Below, in pieces: positions 32,424 through 40,879 of a DNA stretch of 64,000 bases. Where the stretch lies: contig NZ_JALKBF010000001.1 of NCBI RefSeq assembly GCF_023016085.1, positions 1,054,001-1,118,000 of the forward strand. The letters run 5' to 3'. The notes beneath the pieces are model-generated. The model saw nothing but the letters and a program-made list of their open reading frames with translations. It had not been told where the DNA came from and ran no database searches. The DNA is from Aliiroseovarius sp. F47248L. Lineage in GTDB: Bacteria; Pseudomonadota; Alphaproteobacteria; Rhodobacterales; Rhodobacteraceae. The position numbers and the translations under genes are program-made. The stretch's first letter is position 1. Every line of letters begins with the position of its first letter.

Positions 32424-34454
32424 TCAGATGTCTCCTGTGCGGATAAGGGCGTCGGCGGCAATTGCGCCATCTGGCGTAACGATCAGTGGGTTGATCTCAA
32501 CCTCGTCAGCGGGTGTTGCCATCACATGGGCCTGCACGGCCATCACATTGTCAAGCACGGCCTCGATATCGCCGGCGGGCGCGCCGCGGAATCCGCGCAG
32601 CAGCGGTGCGATGCGAAGGCACATAAGGGCTGCATGAATATCCTCGCGGGTGGACGGCACCAGCAGCGACTGGCTGTCTTGCAGGATTTCCGTCAACACA
32701 CCCCCTGCAGCGAGCGTCAGAACAAAGCCATGCGCAGGGTCGCGGGTGACGCCGATCAACAGCTCAACAATGCCGCCGGCGATCATTTCCTCGACCAGAA
32801 AGCTCTCGCTTTGCATGGTGCGCGCAGCCTCGGCGACGTGGGCCGCGCTTGTCAGGTTCAGCCGGACCGCACCTGCCTCGGACTTATGCGCATGTCCTTC
32901 GCCTTTCAGAACCACGGGGAAGCCGATCTCGTTGGCCACGGCGGCGGCCTCTTCCGGCGATCCGGCAGGGCGCGACTGTGGGACACGCACGCCATGCGCC
33001 GCCAAAGACCGTTTGGCGTCCCGTTCCGTCAGCACGCCGGGTCCCTGAGACGGGCCAAGAAAAATTGGTGCCGGGTCGCGAGGGTCGTGCCCAAAGGTCG
33101 CGGCCACCTCGATCGCGTCAATCGCATGGTCCAAACCGCTGAGCGGCACAATCCCCTTGGCACGCAATCGTTGCGCGACCGCCTCCGGCATTGTCTCTGG
33201 CAATGACGAGACAATGCCCATCGGCACGCCGCTGGTATCACGTGCCCGCTCGACCGCCTCGATCACCAGATCCCAGGCTGCCGACGTGCAGCGGTCGGAG
33301 CGCGGAAAGTCCAGCACGACCATGCCGAACCCAAGATCGGCGCGCATCATGGCGGTGAATGTGTCCGTCATCGCCTGAAGATTGCCCCAGATATAGGTGT
33401 GGTAATCCAAGGGGTTGGCCAGCGCCACCATAGGGCCGAGAGCCGTGCGCAGCGCGGCGGATTGCGTGGGGGTCAGCGCTGGAAAGCTCACATTCCTGCC
33501 ATGCGCGCTGTCGGCCACAAGACTGGCCTCGCCGCCTGAACAGGACATCGAGGCAATCCGGTTTGATGCAAGCGGCCCCACGGTATGAAGCAGTTTCAGC
33601 GTCTCAAGAAAGGCCGGCAGAGAGGAGACTTGCCCAATCCCCAACCGCGCCAACAAGGCCCGCGCGCCCACGTCACTGCCTGCAAGCGACGCGGTGTGCG
33701 AGATCGCGGCTGTCCGTGCGTGATCGGATCGACCCACCTTGAGCGCAACGATGGGTTTGCCAAGTGTGTGGGCCTTTGCAGCCAAGGCCTCCAGCGCGCG
33801 AAGATCACCTACGCCCTCGATATGCAGACCCAGGGCGGTCACGCGGGCATCGTCCAGAAGCGCAGATCCAATCTCGGCCAGCCCGGTCTGCGCCTGATTG
33901 CCAACCGTCACCACATAGGCAATCGGCAAGCCGCGCGTCTGCATCGTCAGATTGATCGCAATGTTCGAGCTTTGAGTGACCAGCGCGACACCCGTGTCGC
34001 AGGGTAGCCCGCCATGCTGATCCGGCCACAGGATCGTCCGATCAAGATAGTTGAGATAGCCGTAACAATTGGGGCCAACGATGGGCATGTCGCCCGCCGC
34101 CGACAGCAGTTTCCCCTGCATATCCGCACCGTCATCGCTTTCCGCAGCCGCCTCGGCAAACCCGGATGCAAAACAGATCGCACCACCTGCACCGCGCGCG
34201 GACAGGGCGGCGATCACCTCGACTGTGGCGTGGCGGTTGATACCTACGAAGGCTGCGTCAGGGGGGGCAGGCAACATGTCCATCGAGGCGAATGCCGGCA
34301 GGCCGCAGACGCTCGGAAGTGTTGGGTGGACCGGCCAGATCTGTCCCGTAAAGCCGAGCTTCTGGCATTGGCCGATTACTTCGGCACACCACGTGCCGCC
34401 ACCGATGACAGCGATGGTGCGCGGCCGGAAAAGGCGTTCAAGATCACGCGGCAT
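32424..34454 (-). CDS. ADP-forming acyl-CoA ligase (acetate-CoA ligase family)
   Basis: A 676-residue NDP-forming CoA ligase. The order is CoA-binding domain (about 1-130, AVIGGGTWCAEVIGQC), succinyl-CoA-ligase-like domains (about 140-440, with VTQSSNIAINL and the phosphohistidine-region motif around SMSCSGGEASL), then an ATP-grasp domain (about 460-676) with VVLKGEGHAHKSEAGAVRLNL and the ending DEVEINPLIV. It should activate an organic acid to its CoA thioester with ATP. In this cluster gamma-butyrobetaine, crotonobetaine or carnitine are likely substrates, replacing the AMP-forming CaiC. The gap to the upstream acyl-CoA dehydrogenase holds two inverted repeat elements, so it may have its own promoter. 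Confidence 0.85.
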   Translation of the reverse strand: MPRDLERLFRPRTIAVIGGGTWCAEVIGQCQKLGFTGQIWPVHPTLPSVCGLPAFASMDMLPAPPDAAFVGINRHATVEVIAALSARGAGGAICFASGFAEAAAESDDGADMQGKLLSAAGDMPIVGPNCYGYLNYLDRTILWPDQHGGLPCDTGVALVTQSSNIAINLTMQTRGLPIAYVVTVGNQAQTGLAEIGSALLDDARVTALGLHIEGVGDLRALEALAAKAHTLGKPIVALKVGRSDHARTAAISHTASLAGSDVGARALLARLGIGQVSSLPAFLETLKLLHTVGPLASNRIASMSCSGGEASLVADSAHGRNVSFPALTPTQSAALRTALGPMVALANPLDYHTYIWGNLQAMTDTFTAMMRADLGFGMVVLDFPRSDRCTSAAWDLVIEAVERARDTSGVPMGIVSSLPETMPEAVAQRLRAKGIVPLSGLDHAIDAIEVAATFGHDPRDPAPIFLGPSQGPGVLTERDAKRSLAAHGVRVPQSRPAGSPEEAAAVANEIGFPVVLKGEGHAHKSEAGAVRLNLTSAAHVAEAARTMQSESFLVEEMIAGGIVELLIGVTRDPAHGFVLTLAAGGVLTEILQDSQSLLVPSTREDIHAALMCLRIAPLLRGFRGAPAGDIEAVLDNVMAVQAHVMATPADEVEINPLIVTPDGAIAADALIRTGDI

Positions 34455-34536
34455 GACCCGGACCCGACCATTTGGCCGTCAGAGCGGATGGGCGAGGGGG
34501 TAAGGGGCGCTGCCCCTCTTGACCTTCGGCCAATTC

Positions 34537-34564
34537 ACCCCGGGATATTTGAGGCCAGAAGAAA
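34537..34564 (+). repeat. Rhodobacteraceae-type intergenic element, copy 1
   Basis: Contains CCCCGGGATATTTGAGG followed by CCAGAAGAA. A GC-rich dyad (GGGGCGC TGCCCC) lies just upstream at 34504-34516. A second, inverted copy is at 34691-34716. I recognise the GGGATATTT..GCCAGAAGAA string as a small element that recurs between genes in this family; its function is not known to me. Confidence 0.55.
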
Positions 34565-34690
34565 CAACGAATTGTTAACCAGTTTCGGTCAATGTCGGAT
34601 CGCGGTACAGGCGGGGACGCCGATGACCGCGCCAGGAGAAGCACGATCAGTTGCTTCAGCGCGCGGGGGGATCCAAGGGGTCCTCCTGCG

Positions 34691-34716
34691 CTTCTTCTGG
34701 CTGAAAATATCCTCGC
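34691..34716 (-). repeat. Rhodobacteraceae-type intergenic element, copy 2 (inverted)
   Basis: Read on the minus strand it gives GAGGATATTT, three bases, then GCCAGAAGAAG. This is the same core as copy 1 at 34537-34564 in opposite orientation, about 130 bases away. The two copies flank a short stretch with no gene between the acyl-CoA dehydrogenase and ligase genes. Confidence 0.55.
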
Positions 34717-34731
34717 CGAAGGCATTGAATC

Positions 34732-35892
34732 TCATGCTCCCAAGGGGCGAAACAAGTCGCGGCTGATGATGTGGCGCTGGATTTCGGATGTACCGTCCCA
34801 GATGCGCTCGACCCGGGCGTCGCGCCAGAATCGTTCAATCGGGAAGTCGTTCATCAGGCCCATACCGCCGAAGATCTGCAGCGTAGTGTCAGTGACTCGG
34901 GCCAGCATTTCTGACGCGTGGAGTTTTGCCGACGCGATTTCGCGGTTGGCGGGCAGGTTTTGGTCCAGCCGCCACGCGCCAGCAAGGGTCAGCCAGTCGG
35001 CGGCATCGATTTCGGTAATCATGTCGGCGACCTGAAAGCTGACGCCCTGAAATTTTGCGATGGGTTGGCCGAATTGCTTGCGTTCGGCTGCATAGTTCAG
35101 CGCCATATCGAAGCATCGTCGCGCACGCCCGACGCAGAAGGCGGCCACTGTCAGGCGGGTGGCATAGAGCCATTCGTTCATCACTGCGAAGCCGCCATCG
35201 AATTCGCCCAGCACCTGTGCGTCGGGCAGGCGGCAATTGTCGAAATCGAGGATACAGTTCTTATAGCCCTTGTGGCTGACGGATGCATAGCCGTCGCGCA
35301 CGGCAAAGCCCGGTGTGCCGCGGTCGACAAGGAAACAGGTGATGCGTTTCTTCGGTCCGCGCGGGGTTTCGTCTACGCCAGTGGCCACGAAAACAATAAA
35401 GAAATCCGCATGTTCCGCACCAGAGATGAAGTGTTTGGAGCCGTTCAGAACCCAATCGCCACCATCGCGAACAGCTGAACATTTCATGCCCCGCACGTCG
35501 GATCCCGCGTCGGGTTCGGTCATGGCAAGGGCGTCCATCTTCTCGCCCCGCACGGCGGGCAGCAGGTAGCGGTCACGCTGATCGCCGGTGCAGGCCATCA
35601 GAATGTTCTGAGGCCGCCCGAAGAAATGCGTCAGCGCCATCGACCCGCGGCCCAACTCGCGTTCGACCAGCGTGAAATCGAGGTGTGACAGGCCCGCGCC
35701 GCCGACCTCTTCGGGGAAGTTGCAGGCATAGAATCCGAGGTCGATGACCTTCTGTTTGATCTCTTGCCCCAACTCGTGCGGCACCTGCCCGGTGCGTTCG
35801 ACCATGTCCTCGTGGGGGTAGATCTCGTTCTCGACAAAGCTGCGCACGGTCGACACGATCATGTCCTGTTCTTCTGACAATCCGAAATGCAT
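34732..35892 (-). CDS. Acyl-CoA dehydrogenase (probable gamma-butyrobetainyl/crotonobetainyl-CoA type)
   Basis: A 386-residue flavoprotein of the acyl-CoA dehydrogenase family. It has the N-terminal helical domain, the FAD/substrate middle domain with ALAMTEPDAGSDVRGM (about 116-131) and WVLNGSKHFISGA, then the C-terminal helices with AERKQFGQPIAKFQ (about 268-281) and RVERIWDGTSEIQRHI near 365-380. In many relatives the base is the Glu of a YEGTSE motif; here Asp is in that place (WDG). By context it should desaturate a betaine acyl-CoA. AGGAG lies about 8 bases before the ATG, and it overlaps the previous stop by one base (TGATG). Confidence 0.88.
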   Translation of the reverse strand: MHFGLSEEQDMIVSTVRSFVENEIYPHEDMVERTGQVPHELGQEIKQKVIDLGFYACNFPEEVGGAGLSHLDFTLVERELGRGSMALTHFFGRPQNILMACTGDQRDRYLLPAVRGEKMDALAMTEPDAGSDVRGMKCSAVRDGGDWVLNGSKHFISGAEHADFFIVFVATGVDETPRGPKKRITCFLVDRGTPGFAVRDGYASVSHKGYKNCILDFDNCRLPDAQVLGEFDGGFAVMNEWLYATRLTVAAFCVGRARRCFDMALNYAAERKQFGQPIAKFQGVSFQVADMITEIDAADWLTLAGAWRLDQNLPANREIASAKLHASEMLARVTDTTLQIFGGMGLMNDFPIERFWRDARVERIWDGTSEIQRHIISRDLFRPLGA

Positions 35893-37286
35893 CAGGTGGC
35901 TCCTTTGGCATGCAGGGCGGCGAGCGCTTCGACGCGCGCTTCGACATTGGCGCGGGGCGGGCAGGATTTGCGGGTGCTCAGGTCCACATGCAGCAGGAAT
36001 TGGTCGCAGGTTGCCAGCAGGCCGTCGTCAGACGCGCGCCGCATCTCGTGCCAAAGCCGCAGTTTCTTGCCGTCGCCAAGGGTCACTGTGCTGTCCACAT
36101 AGACCGCGTCGCCCGCGTGGCATTCATCAAGGTACTTGATTTTGGTTTCGGCGGTGAAATAGCTGAGCCCCGACGCGATATAATCTGCATCCGCGCCCAC
36201 ATGGGCCATCACGCGGTCGGCAGCGTCCGAAAACACCTGCCCATAACGCCCTTCGTTCATGTGGCCGTTGTAGTCGGTCCAGTCGATGGGCACCTCACGC
36301 GTCACGGTGCGCAAGGGGGCGGTGTCGTCCATCGGGGGCCACAGCCCCGTTTCGTGTTCGCGGATCACTCGGCCCGCACCTGACCCCGACCCGCGCGCTT
36401 TAAGGGCACGCAGGATCGACACGAGGTTGTCATCGCGCAGGCGCTCTAACTCGCGGATCGACATATGGCCAGATTGCGCGTCCGACTGGCCTGCGATCAG
36501 GTCAACCAGTTCATCGGTGAATTCCGGCACGTCCATCAGTTTGGTCCAAGGCCACGTCAGGCAGGGGCCGAACTGGGCCATGAAGTGTTTCATGCCAGCC
36601 TCGCCACCTGCGACGCGGTAGGTTTCAAACAATCCCATCTGCGCCCATCTGAGGCCGAAGCCCATGCGGATCGCGTCGTCGATTTCCTCGGTCGTTGCGA
36701 TACCGTCCTTTACCAGCCAGAGCGCCTCGCGCCAAACGGCCTCAAGGAAGCGGTCGGCGATATGGGCGTCGATTTCCTTGCGGACCTTCAGGGGGAACAT
36801 GCCGATGGACTGAAGGATGTCGGCGGCACGGGTGCAGGTGCCTTCATCGCCCACAAGCTCGATCAACGGCAGAAGATAGACCGGGTTGAACGGATGCGCG
36901 ACAATGGCGCGCGCGCCTTTTACGTTCAGTTCCGACGGTTTGAAGCCCGATGTTGATGAGCCGATGATCGCCGTTTCCGGCGCGAGACGCATTAGGTCTG
37001 CAAAGACTTTGTGCTTTAGGTCCAGCCGCTCCGGCACGCTTTCCTGAACCCAATCGGCACCTGCGACGGCTTGGGCCACATCGTCGTGATAGGTCAATTT
37101 ACCCTCGGCAGGCAGCGCGGTTTCGTAGAGGCCTGGTAGCGCGCGGCGGGCGTTGGTCAGGACTTCGCCGATCTTGCGTTCGGCCTCGGGGTCGGGGTCG
37201 AACACGGCCACGTCCCATCCGTTCAGCAGGAACCGCGCGGCCCAGCCGCCGCCGATGACGCCGCCGCCGATGATCGCCGCCTTCAT
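35892..37286 (-). CDS. lcdH: L-carnitine dehydrogenase fused to a thioesterase domain
   Basis: A 464-residue fusion. The N-terminal part (about 1-315) is a 3-hydroxyacyl-CoA-dehydrogenase-like carnitine dehydrogenase with the NAD loop IIGGGVIGGGW (5-15), SSTSGFKPSEL (about 112) and AHPFNPVYLLPLIELV (about 128-143). The C-terminal part (about 335-464) is a hotdog thioesterase (VPIDWTDYNGHMNEGRYGQVFSDAAD, then KYLDECHAGDAVYVDSTV). This fusion is known in alphaproteobacterial carnitine pathways: the first domain oxidises carnitine to 3-dehydrocarnitine and the second is thought to hydrolyse betainyl-CoA. The ATG at 37286 overlaps the upstream BKACE stop (ATGA); the open frame to 37586 lies inside that gene and is rejected. 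Confidence 0.92.
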   Translation of the reverse strand: MKAAIIGGGVIGGGWAARFLLNGWDVAVFDPDPEAERKIGEVLTNARRALPGLYETALPAEGKLTYHDDVAQAVAGADWVQESVPERLDLKHKVFADLMRLAPETAIIGSSTSGFKPSELNVKGARAIVAHPFNPVYLLPLIELVGDEGTCTRAADILQSIGMFPLKVRKEIDAHIADRFLEAVWREALWLVKDGIATTEEIDDAIRMGFGLRWAQMGLFETYRVAGGEAGMKHFMAQFGPCLTWPWTKLMDVPEFTDELVDLIAGQSDAQSGHMSIRELERLRDDNLVSILRALKARGSGSGAGRVIREHETGLWPPMDDTAPLRTVTREVPIDWTDYNGHMNEGRYGQVFSDAADRVMAHVGADADYIASGLSYFTAETKIKYLDECHAGDAVYVDSTVTLGDGKKLRLWHEMRRASDDGLLATCDQFLLHVDLSTRKSCPPRANVEARVEALAALHAKGAT

Positions 37287-38194
37287 TTCGAGGCCCGCTT
37301 CACAAGGCCAAGCTTCTTGCGCACGTCCTCGGGGCCGATCACGCGGGCGCCCATGCCTTCGATGATGCCACGCGCGCGGTTCACGAGTTGTTCGTTGGTC
37401 GCAAGCTCGCCCTTGCCAAGCCACAGGTTGTCTTCTAGCCCGACGCGCACATTGCCTCCGGCCAGCACCGCGGCGGCCACATAGGCCATCTGGTTGCGCC
37501 CCAGCCCGAAGGCCGAGAAGGTCCAGTCGTCCGGCACATTGTTGACCATCGCCATGAAGGTGTTCAGGTCGTCCGGCGCGCCCCACGGCACACCCATGCA
37601 GAGCTGCACAAGGGCGGGGCTATCCAATACGCCTTCCTTCACCAATTCCTTGGCGAACCACAGATGGCCCGTGTCGAAGGCCTCAATCTCGGGTTTCACA
37701 CCAAGATCGGTCATCATCTGGCCCATGGCGCGCAACATGCCGGGGGTGTTGGTCATGACATAATCCGCCTCGGCGAAGTTCATGGTGCCACAATCCAGCG
37801 TGCAGATCTCGGGCAGGCACTCGGCCACGTGGGCGACCCGTTCGGCGGCGCCGATCATGTCGGTGCCGGCTTCGTTCACTGGCATGGGCGCGTCGGTCGG
37901 GCCGAAAGTGATGTCACCGCCCATACCCGCGGTCAGGTTCAGAACAACATCCACATCGGACGCGCGGATGCGGTCGGTCACTTCGCGGTAGAGTTTCAGG
38001 TCGCGCGAGGGCGTGCCAGTTTCGGGGTCGCGCACATGGCAATGCACGATGGCAGCGCCTGCTTTTGCGGCGGCAATCGCGCTGTCGGCGATCTGCTCGG
38101 GGCTGCGCGGCACATGGGGCGATCGGTCTTGCGTGCTGCCTGACCCGGTGACGGCGCAGGTGATGAAAACATCGGTGTTCATGGAAAGCGGCAT
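37283..38194 (-). CDS. BKACE (DUF849) 3-keto acid cleavage enzyme, probable dehydrocarnitine cleavage
   Basis: A 303-residue member of the BKACE family (beta-keto acid cleavage, formerly DUF849). The zinc-site motif HCHVRD is at residues 51-56, TFGP is near residue 92, and GVPWGAPDD near residue 195. With acetyl-CoA, family members acting on dehydrocarnitine give betainyl-CoA and acetoacetate. Its placement before carnitine dehydrogenase-thioesterase fits that role. The ATG at 38194 has a GAGGAT ribosome site; the earlier in-frame ATG (38251) falls in the regulatory repeat region. It is the first gene of the minus-strand operon. Confidence 0.88.
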   Translation of the reverse strand: MPLSMNTDVFITCAVTGSGSTQDRSPHVPRSPEQIADSAIAAAKAGAAIVHCHVRDPETGTPSRDLKLYREVTDRIRASDVDVVLNLTAGMGGDITFGPTDAPMPVNEAGTDMIGAAERVAHVAECLPEICTLDCGTMNFAEADYVMTNTPGMLRAMGQMMTDLGVKPEIEAFDTGHLWFAKELVKEGVLDSPALVQLCMGVPWGAPDDLNTFMAMVNNVPDDWTFSAFGLGRNQMAYVAAAVLAGGNVRVGLEDNLWLGKGELATNEQLVNRARGIIEGMGARVIGPEDVRKKLGLVKRASK

Positions 38195-38253
38195 GGGATC
38201 CTCGCAGAATGGTTCGCGTGTCCATTCATGATGTCCGGGATTGACGTACATGA

Positions 38254-38279
38254 TATGCAGATTTATGCAAAATTATGCA
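38254..38279. promoter_or_regulatory. Three TATGCA repeats with 10-base period, carnitine regulator/operon control
   Basis: TATGCA occurs at 38254-38259, 38264-38269 and 38274-38279, exactly one helical turn apart. The flanks are also alike: GATTT follows the first and third copies. They lie between the divergent BKACE operon and the AraC-type regulator, and the last copy overlaps the regulator's ATG (38275). This is a strong candidate for the regulator's own binding site or for a repressing site on its start. Confidence 0.6.
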
Positions 38280-39249
38280 GATTTGGTCAAAATCCAGCAC
38301 GAAATCCCGCGTGATCGGCTTTTTGTTGTTCAACCGCTTTTCAAACCTTGCGCTTGCCAACTTGCTAGAGCCGTTGCGGGCGGCCAACATGTTGTTGGGG
38401 CGAAACGCCTATAAATGGCAGATTTGCACGCCGGATGACGGCGTTGTCCATACCTCCAGCGGTTTGCCGGTGATGCCCACGGCGCGTGTGTCAGACATTG
38501 GGCAAGGCGACCTTTTGTTTGTAGTGGCAAGCTATGATTATCCCAACCACGCCACACCAACCAATTCAAAGACCCTGCGCGCGCTGGCGGGACGGTTTCA
38601 GACCGTCGCAGGTGTTGATACCGGGGGGTGGCTGCTGGCGGCTGCCCGGCTTCTGAACGGACACCGCGCCACCATTCACTATGACCTCCTTGATGTATTT
38701 GCCGAACGGTTTCCTAATATCGAAGTCGAACGCGCCCGTTGGGTGCGGGATGGTAACCGTTTGACCTGTAGCGGCGGGATGGCGGCCTATGAACTGACTT
38801 GCGACCTGATCAAAGAGGATCACGGGGCGGCGCTGCTTTTGGAGATCACGCAACTCTTCATGTCCGACAGCATGGTCACGCCACATGCCTTGACCCAAGT
38901 GCGCGTGGATCGCCGGGTTGAGACCTGCCTGCGCGAGATGGAAGCCAATATCGAAACGCCGTTGACGATCCCACAATTGGCGCGCCGGTCCGGTTGCCGT
39001 CAGCGTGATCTGGAACAGCGGTTCGACCGTCATTTCGGTGCCTCCCCGCAGCGGGTCTATCGCCGTTTGCGCCTGAATGCGGCCCGGCGGATGCTGGCTG
39101 ATGGTGGGTTGTCGATTGCAGAAGTCGCGCTGCGCGCGGGCTATGCTGACGCCAGCGCCTTCAGCCGGGCCTTTCGGGTGGAGTTCGGCCAGACTCCGCG
39201 AGACATAGCACGCAACGCCCCAGTCAGAGCAGAGGTTCGACCCCGATAA
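38275..39249 (+). CDS. GATase1/DJ-1-like AraC-family regulator, CdhR-like (carnitine catabolism)
   Basis: A 324-residue regulator with an N-terminal DJ-1/PfpI-like domain (about 12-190, with NLALANLLEPLRAANMLLGR and AGVDTGGWLLAAARLLNGHRATIHY) and a C-terminal AraC double helix-turn-helix (about 220-320, with LTIPQLARRSGCRQRDLEQRFDRHFGASPQRVYRRLRL). This layout matches the CdhR/GbdR group that controls carnitine and betaine catabolism. The ATG at 38275 is the first in-frame start after a stop and lacks a clear ribosome site. It is divergent from the BKACE operon and overlaps the convergent NnrU gene by 26 bases. Confidence 0.88.
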   Translation: MQIWSKSSTKSRVIGFLLFNRFSNLALANLLEPLRAANMLLGRNAYKWQICTPDDGVVHTSSGLPVMPTARVSDIGQGDLLFVVASYDYPNHATPTNSKTLRALAGRFQTVAGVDTGGWLLAAARLLNGHRATIHYDLLDVFAERFPNIEVERARWVRDGNRLTCSGGMAAYELTCDLIKEDHGAALLLEITQLFMSDSMVTPHALTQVRVDRRVETCLREMEANIETPLTIPQLARRSGCRQRDLEQRFDRHFGASPQRVYRRLRLNAARRMLADGGLSIAEVALRAGYADASAFSRAFRVEFGQTPRDIARNAPVRAEVRPR

Positions 39250-39880
39250 CCGGGCCGTGCAGCGACAAGAGCAGGGCATAAACGGCCACAGCAATGGCGA
39301 TGCGGATCAAGCCATTTCCCGTCACGGTAATTTGCCGCTTTGTGTCTGCTAGACGTGCCCATTCCCCATTGCCGAGGATACGTTTTTTGCGCCGGTCTAT
39401 GATCCGCATCCCAAAGAGCGCAAAGCTGCCAAACGCCACAAAAAGGATCACATGGGCAAGGTTGCCATTGGGAATCATATGCCCGAATGCCCACAAGAAC
39501 AGGGCCACCAGCAGTGGGTGGCGCATCCAGCCGATCAGGCCAGCGTGGGCGGGGTCGAAGCGGTCGTTGTTCGATCCACCGAACGACAGCGGGTTGGGGC
39601 GGCCAAGCGCCAGTGCCGCGATCACACAGACCAGGAACATCACGGTCAGTGTCACGTTATTTTGCCACGGTGCCCACTCCCACAAGCCAACGTAAGGTGC
39701 GCTGCCTGCGGCCACGATCACCAAAGCCAGAACGCCAATCGACAGGGCCGAATAGGCGGCTGTGAAGCCACGCGGCCCCAGCACTGTGACCAGACGCGAT
39801 TTCACCACAGGACGCACCGGGATGGAATGCGTCAGGAAAAACACGACGAATGCCAAAAAATATGCGCCCCATCCGATCAT
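39224..39880 (-). CDS. NnrU family membrane protein
   Basis: A 218-residue membrane protein of the NnrU family, with about six hydrophobic segments. The start MIGWGAYFLAFVVFFLTHSIPVRP and the segment NPLSFGGSNNDRFDPAHAGLIGWMRHPLLVALFLWAFGHM (conserved RHP..GHM residues) mark the family. NnrU proteins are associated with nitric oxide/nitrite reductase clusters, and relatives are found widely without them; a heme or isoprenoid methyl-transfer-like fold has been noted for related families (from memory). GGAGG lies about 6 bases before the ATG. No denitrification gene is visible nearby. Confidence 0.88.
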   Translation of the reverse strand: MIGWGAYFLAFVVFFLTHSIPVRPVVKSRLVTVLGPRGFTAAYSALSIGVLALVIVAAGSAPYVGLWEWAPWQNNVTLTVMFLVCVIAALALGRPNPLSFGGSNNDRFDPAHAGLIGWMRHPLLVALFLWAFGHMIPNGNLAHVILFVAFGSFALFGMRIIDRRKKRILGNGEWARLADTKRQITVTGNGLIRIAIAVAVYALLLSLHGPVIGVEPLL

Positions 39881-39919
39881 GGTTGCCTCCGATTGCTGCT
39901 CTTGTCGGGTGGTGTTCTA

Positions 39920-40879
39920 TTACTGATTGTCGGAACGTGCCAGAAAATGCGCACAGCCGGATAGTGCGGCATAATCGTCCTCGACCAGACGGACCGAGAA
40001 GGCGTTCAGGAAATCGCCAAAGCGGCCCTTGTCGGTCATGGCGGCGTCAAACCCGCACCGGTCAAACCAAGGGGCCACGGCACGGGACATGCCACCGATT
40101 AAATAGATGCCGCCAAACGGAAGAAGTGTTAGCGCCAGATCACCCGTTACATTGCCCAAGGCGGTGACGAACGCCCCGATGGCTTCGATCGCGACGGGAT
40201 CATCTGCCTTGGCTGCGGTAAGGATCTCGGCGGTCGTGGCGGTTTTATTTGCCCCGGCCTTGGCGGAAGCCCAAGCATAACACCGCTCCATCCCGCGCCC
40301 GGACAAGACATCCTCGACCCCGACATGACCAAGTTGCGTTTCCAGAAACTGCGACAGATCCCATTGATCAGCCCCTCGTGCGGCAAAGGTCAGGTGACCC
40401 GCCTCGGAGGGTGGTACGAACCGACCCTTGGCAGTTTGAAACACTGGGGCACAGTTAAAGCCAGTCCCGACGCCGATGACCAGCATCGCGGCGTTTGGGT
40501 TCTCGTCCTTGCCTTGTTTCAGGGTCACCAGATTGGCATCATCGATATGCCCCAGGGCGTGGCCCTGCGCTTGCAAATCATTCATCACCGCCCCGCGATC
40601 CGCGCCGGACAGGTGCACCAGTGTGTCTTTGTCGATTTCCCAATTCAGATTAGTCAGACGACCGGCCCCGTCCTTGACGGGCCCGGCGATTGCCACCGCC
40701 GCCCGTTTGCAAGCAGGGTTGTTCTGGCCCTCCAGATAGGCTGTCAACAGTTGAGGAAGCCCTTCGTAGTCGGCGTTGCGGTGTTTAATGATGCTGTCGG
40801 TCTGTAAATCTTTGCCGCAGGCAAGGGCGACGCGGGTGTTTGTGCCGCCAACATCTGCAACAAGCGAAAATGAGGTCAT
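39920..40879 (-). CDS. glk: Glucokinase
   Basis: A 319-residue glucokinase of the PF02685 family. The phosphate loop VADVGGTNTRVAL is at residues 7-19, NDLQAQGHALGHID is near residue 98 with the catalytic Asp, GVGTGFNCAP is near residue 135, and SEAGHLTFAARGADQ near residue 155. It phosphorylates glucose released by the adjacent beta-glucosidase and the AglA alpha-glucosidase. The ATG at 40879 overlaps the beta-glucosidase stop (ATGA). The open frame to 40990 lies inside that gene. Confidence 0.92.
   Translation of the reverse strand: MTSFSLVADVGGTNTRVALACGKDLQTDSIIKHRNADYEGLPQLLTAYLEGQNNPACKRAAVAIAGPVKDGAGRLTNLNWEIDKDTLVHLSGADRGAVMNDLQAQGHALGHIDDANLVTLKQGKDENPNAAMLVIGVGTGFNCAPVFQTAKGRFVPPSEAGHLTFAARGADQWDLSQFLETQLGHVGVEDVLSGRGMERCYAWASAKAGANKTATTAEILTAAKADDPVAIEAIGAFVTALGNVTGDLALTLLPFGGIYLIGGMSRAVAPWFDRCGFDAAMTDKGRFGDFLNAFSVRLVEDDYAALSGCAHFLARSDNQ

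Noticed and set aside
34444..34725. Open frame of 93 codons between the ligase and acyl-CoA dehydrogenase genes
   Set aside because: It covers the inverted intergenic elements and part of the ligase start, has no ribosome site and no family features.
37287..37586. 100-residue extension before the carnitine dehydrogenase
   Set aside because: It is out of frame within the BKACE gene; the dehydrogenase begins at the nucleotide-binding strand MKAAIIGGG.
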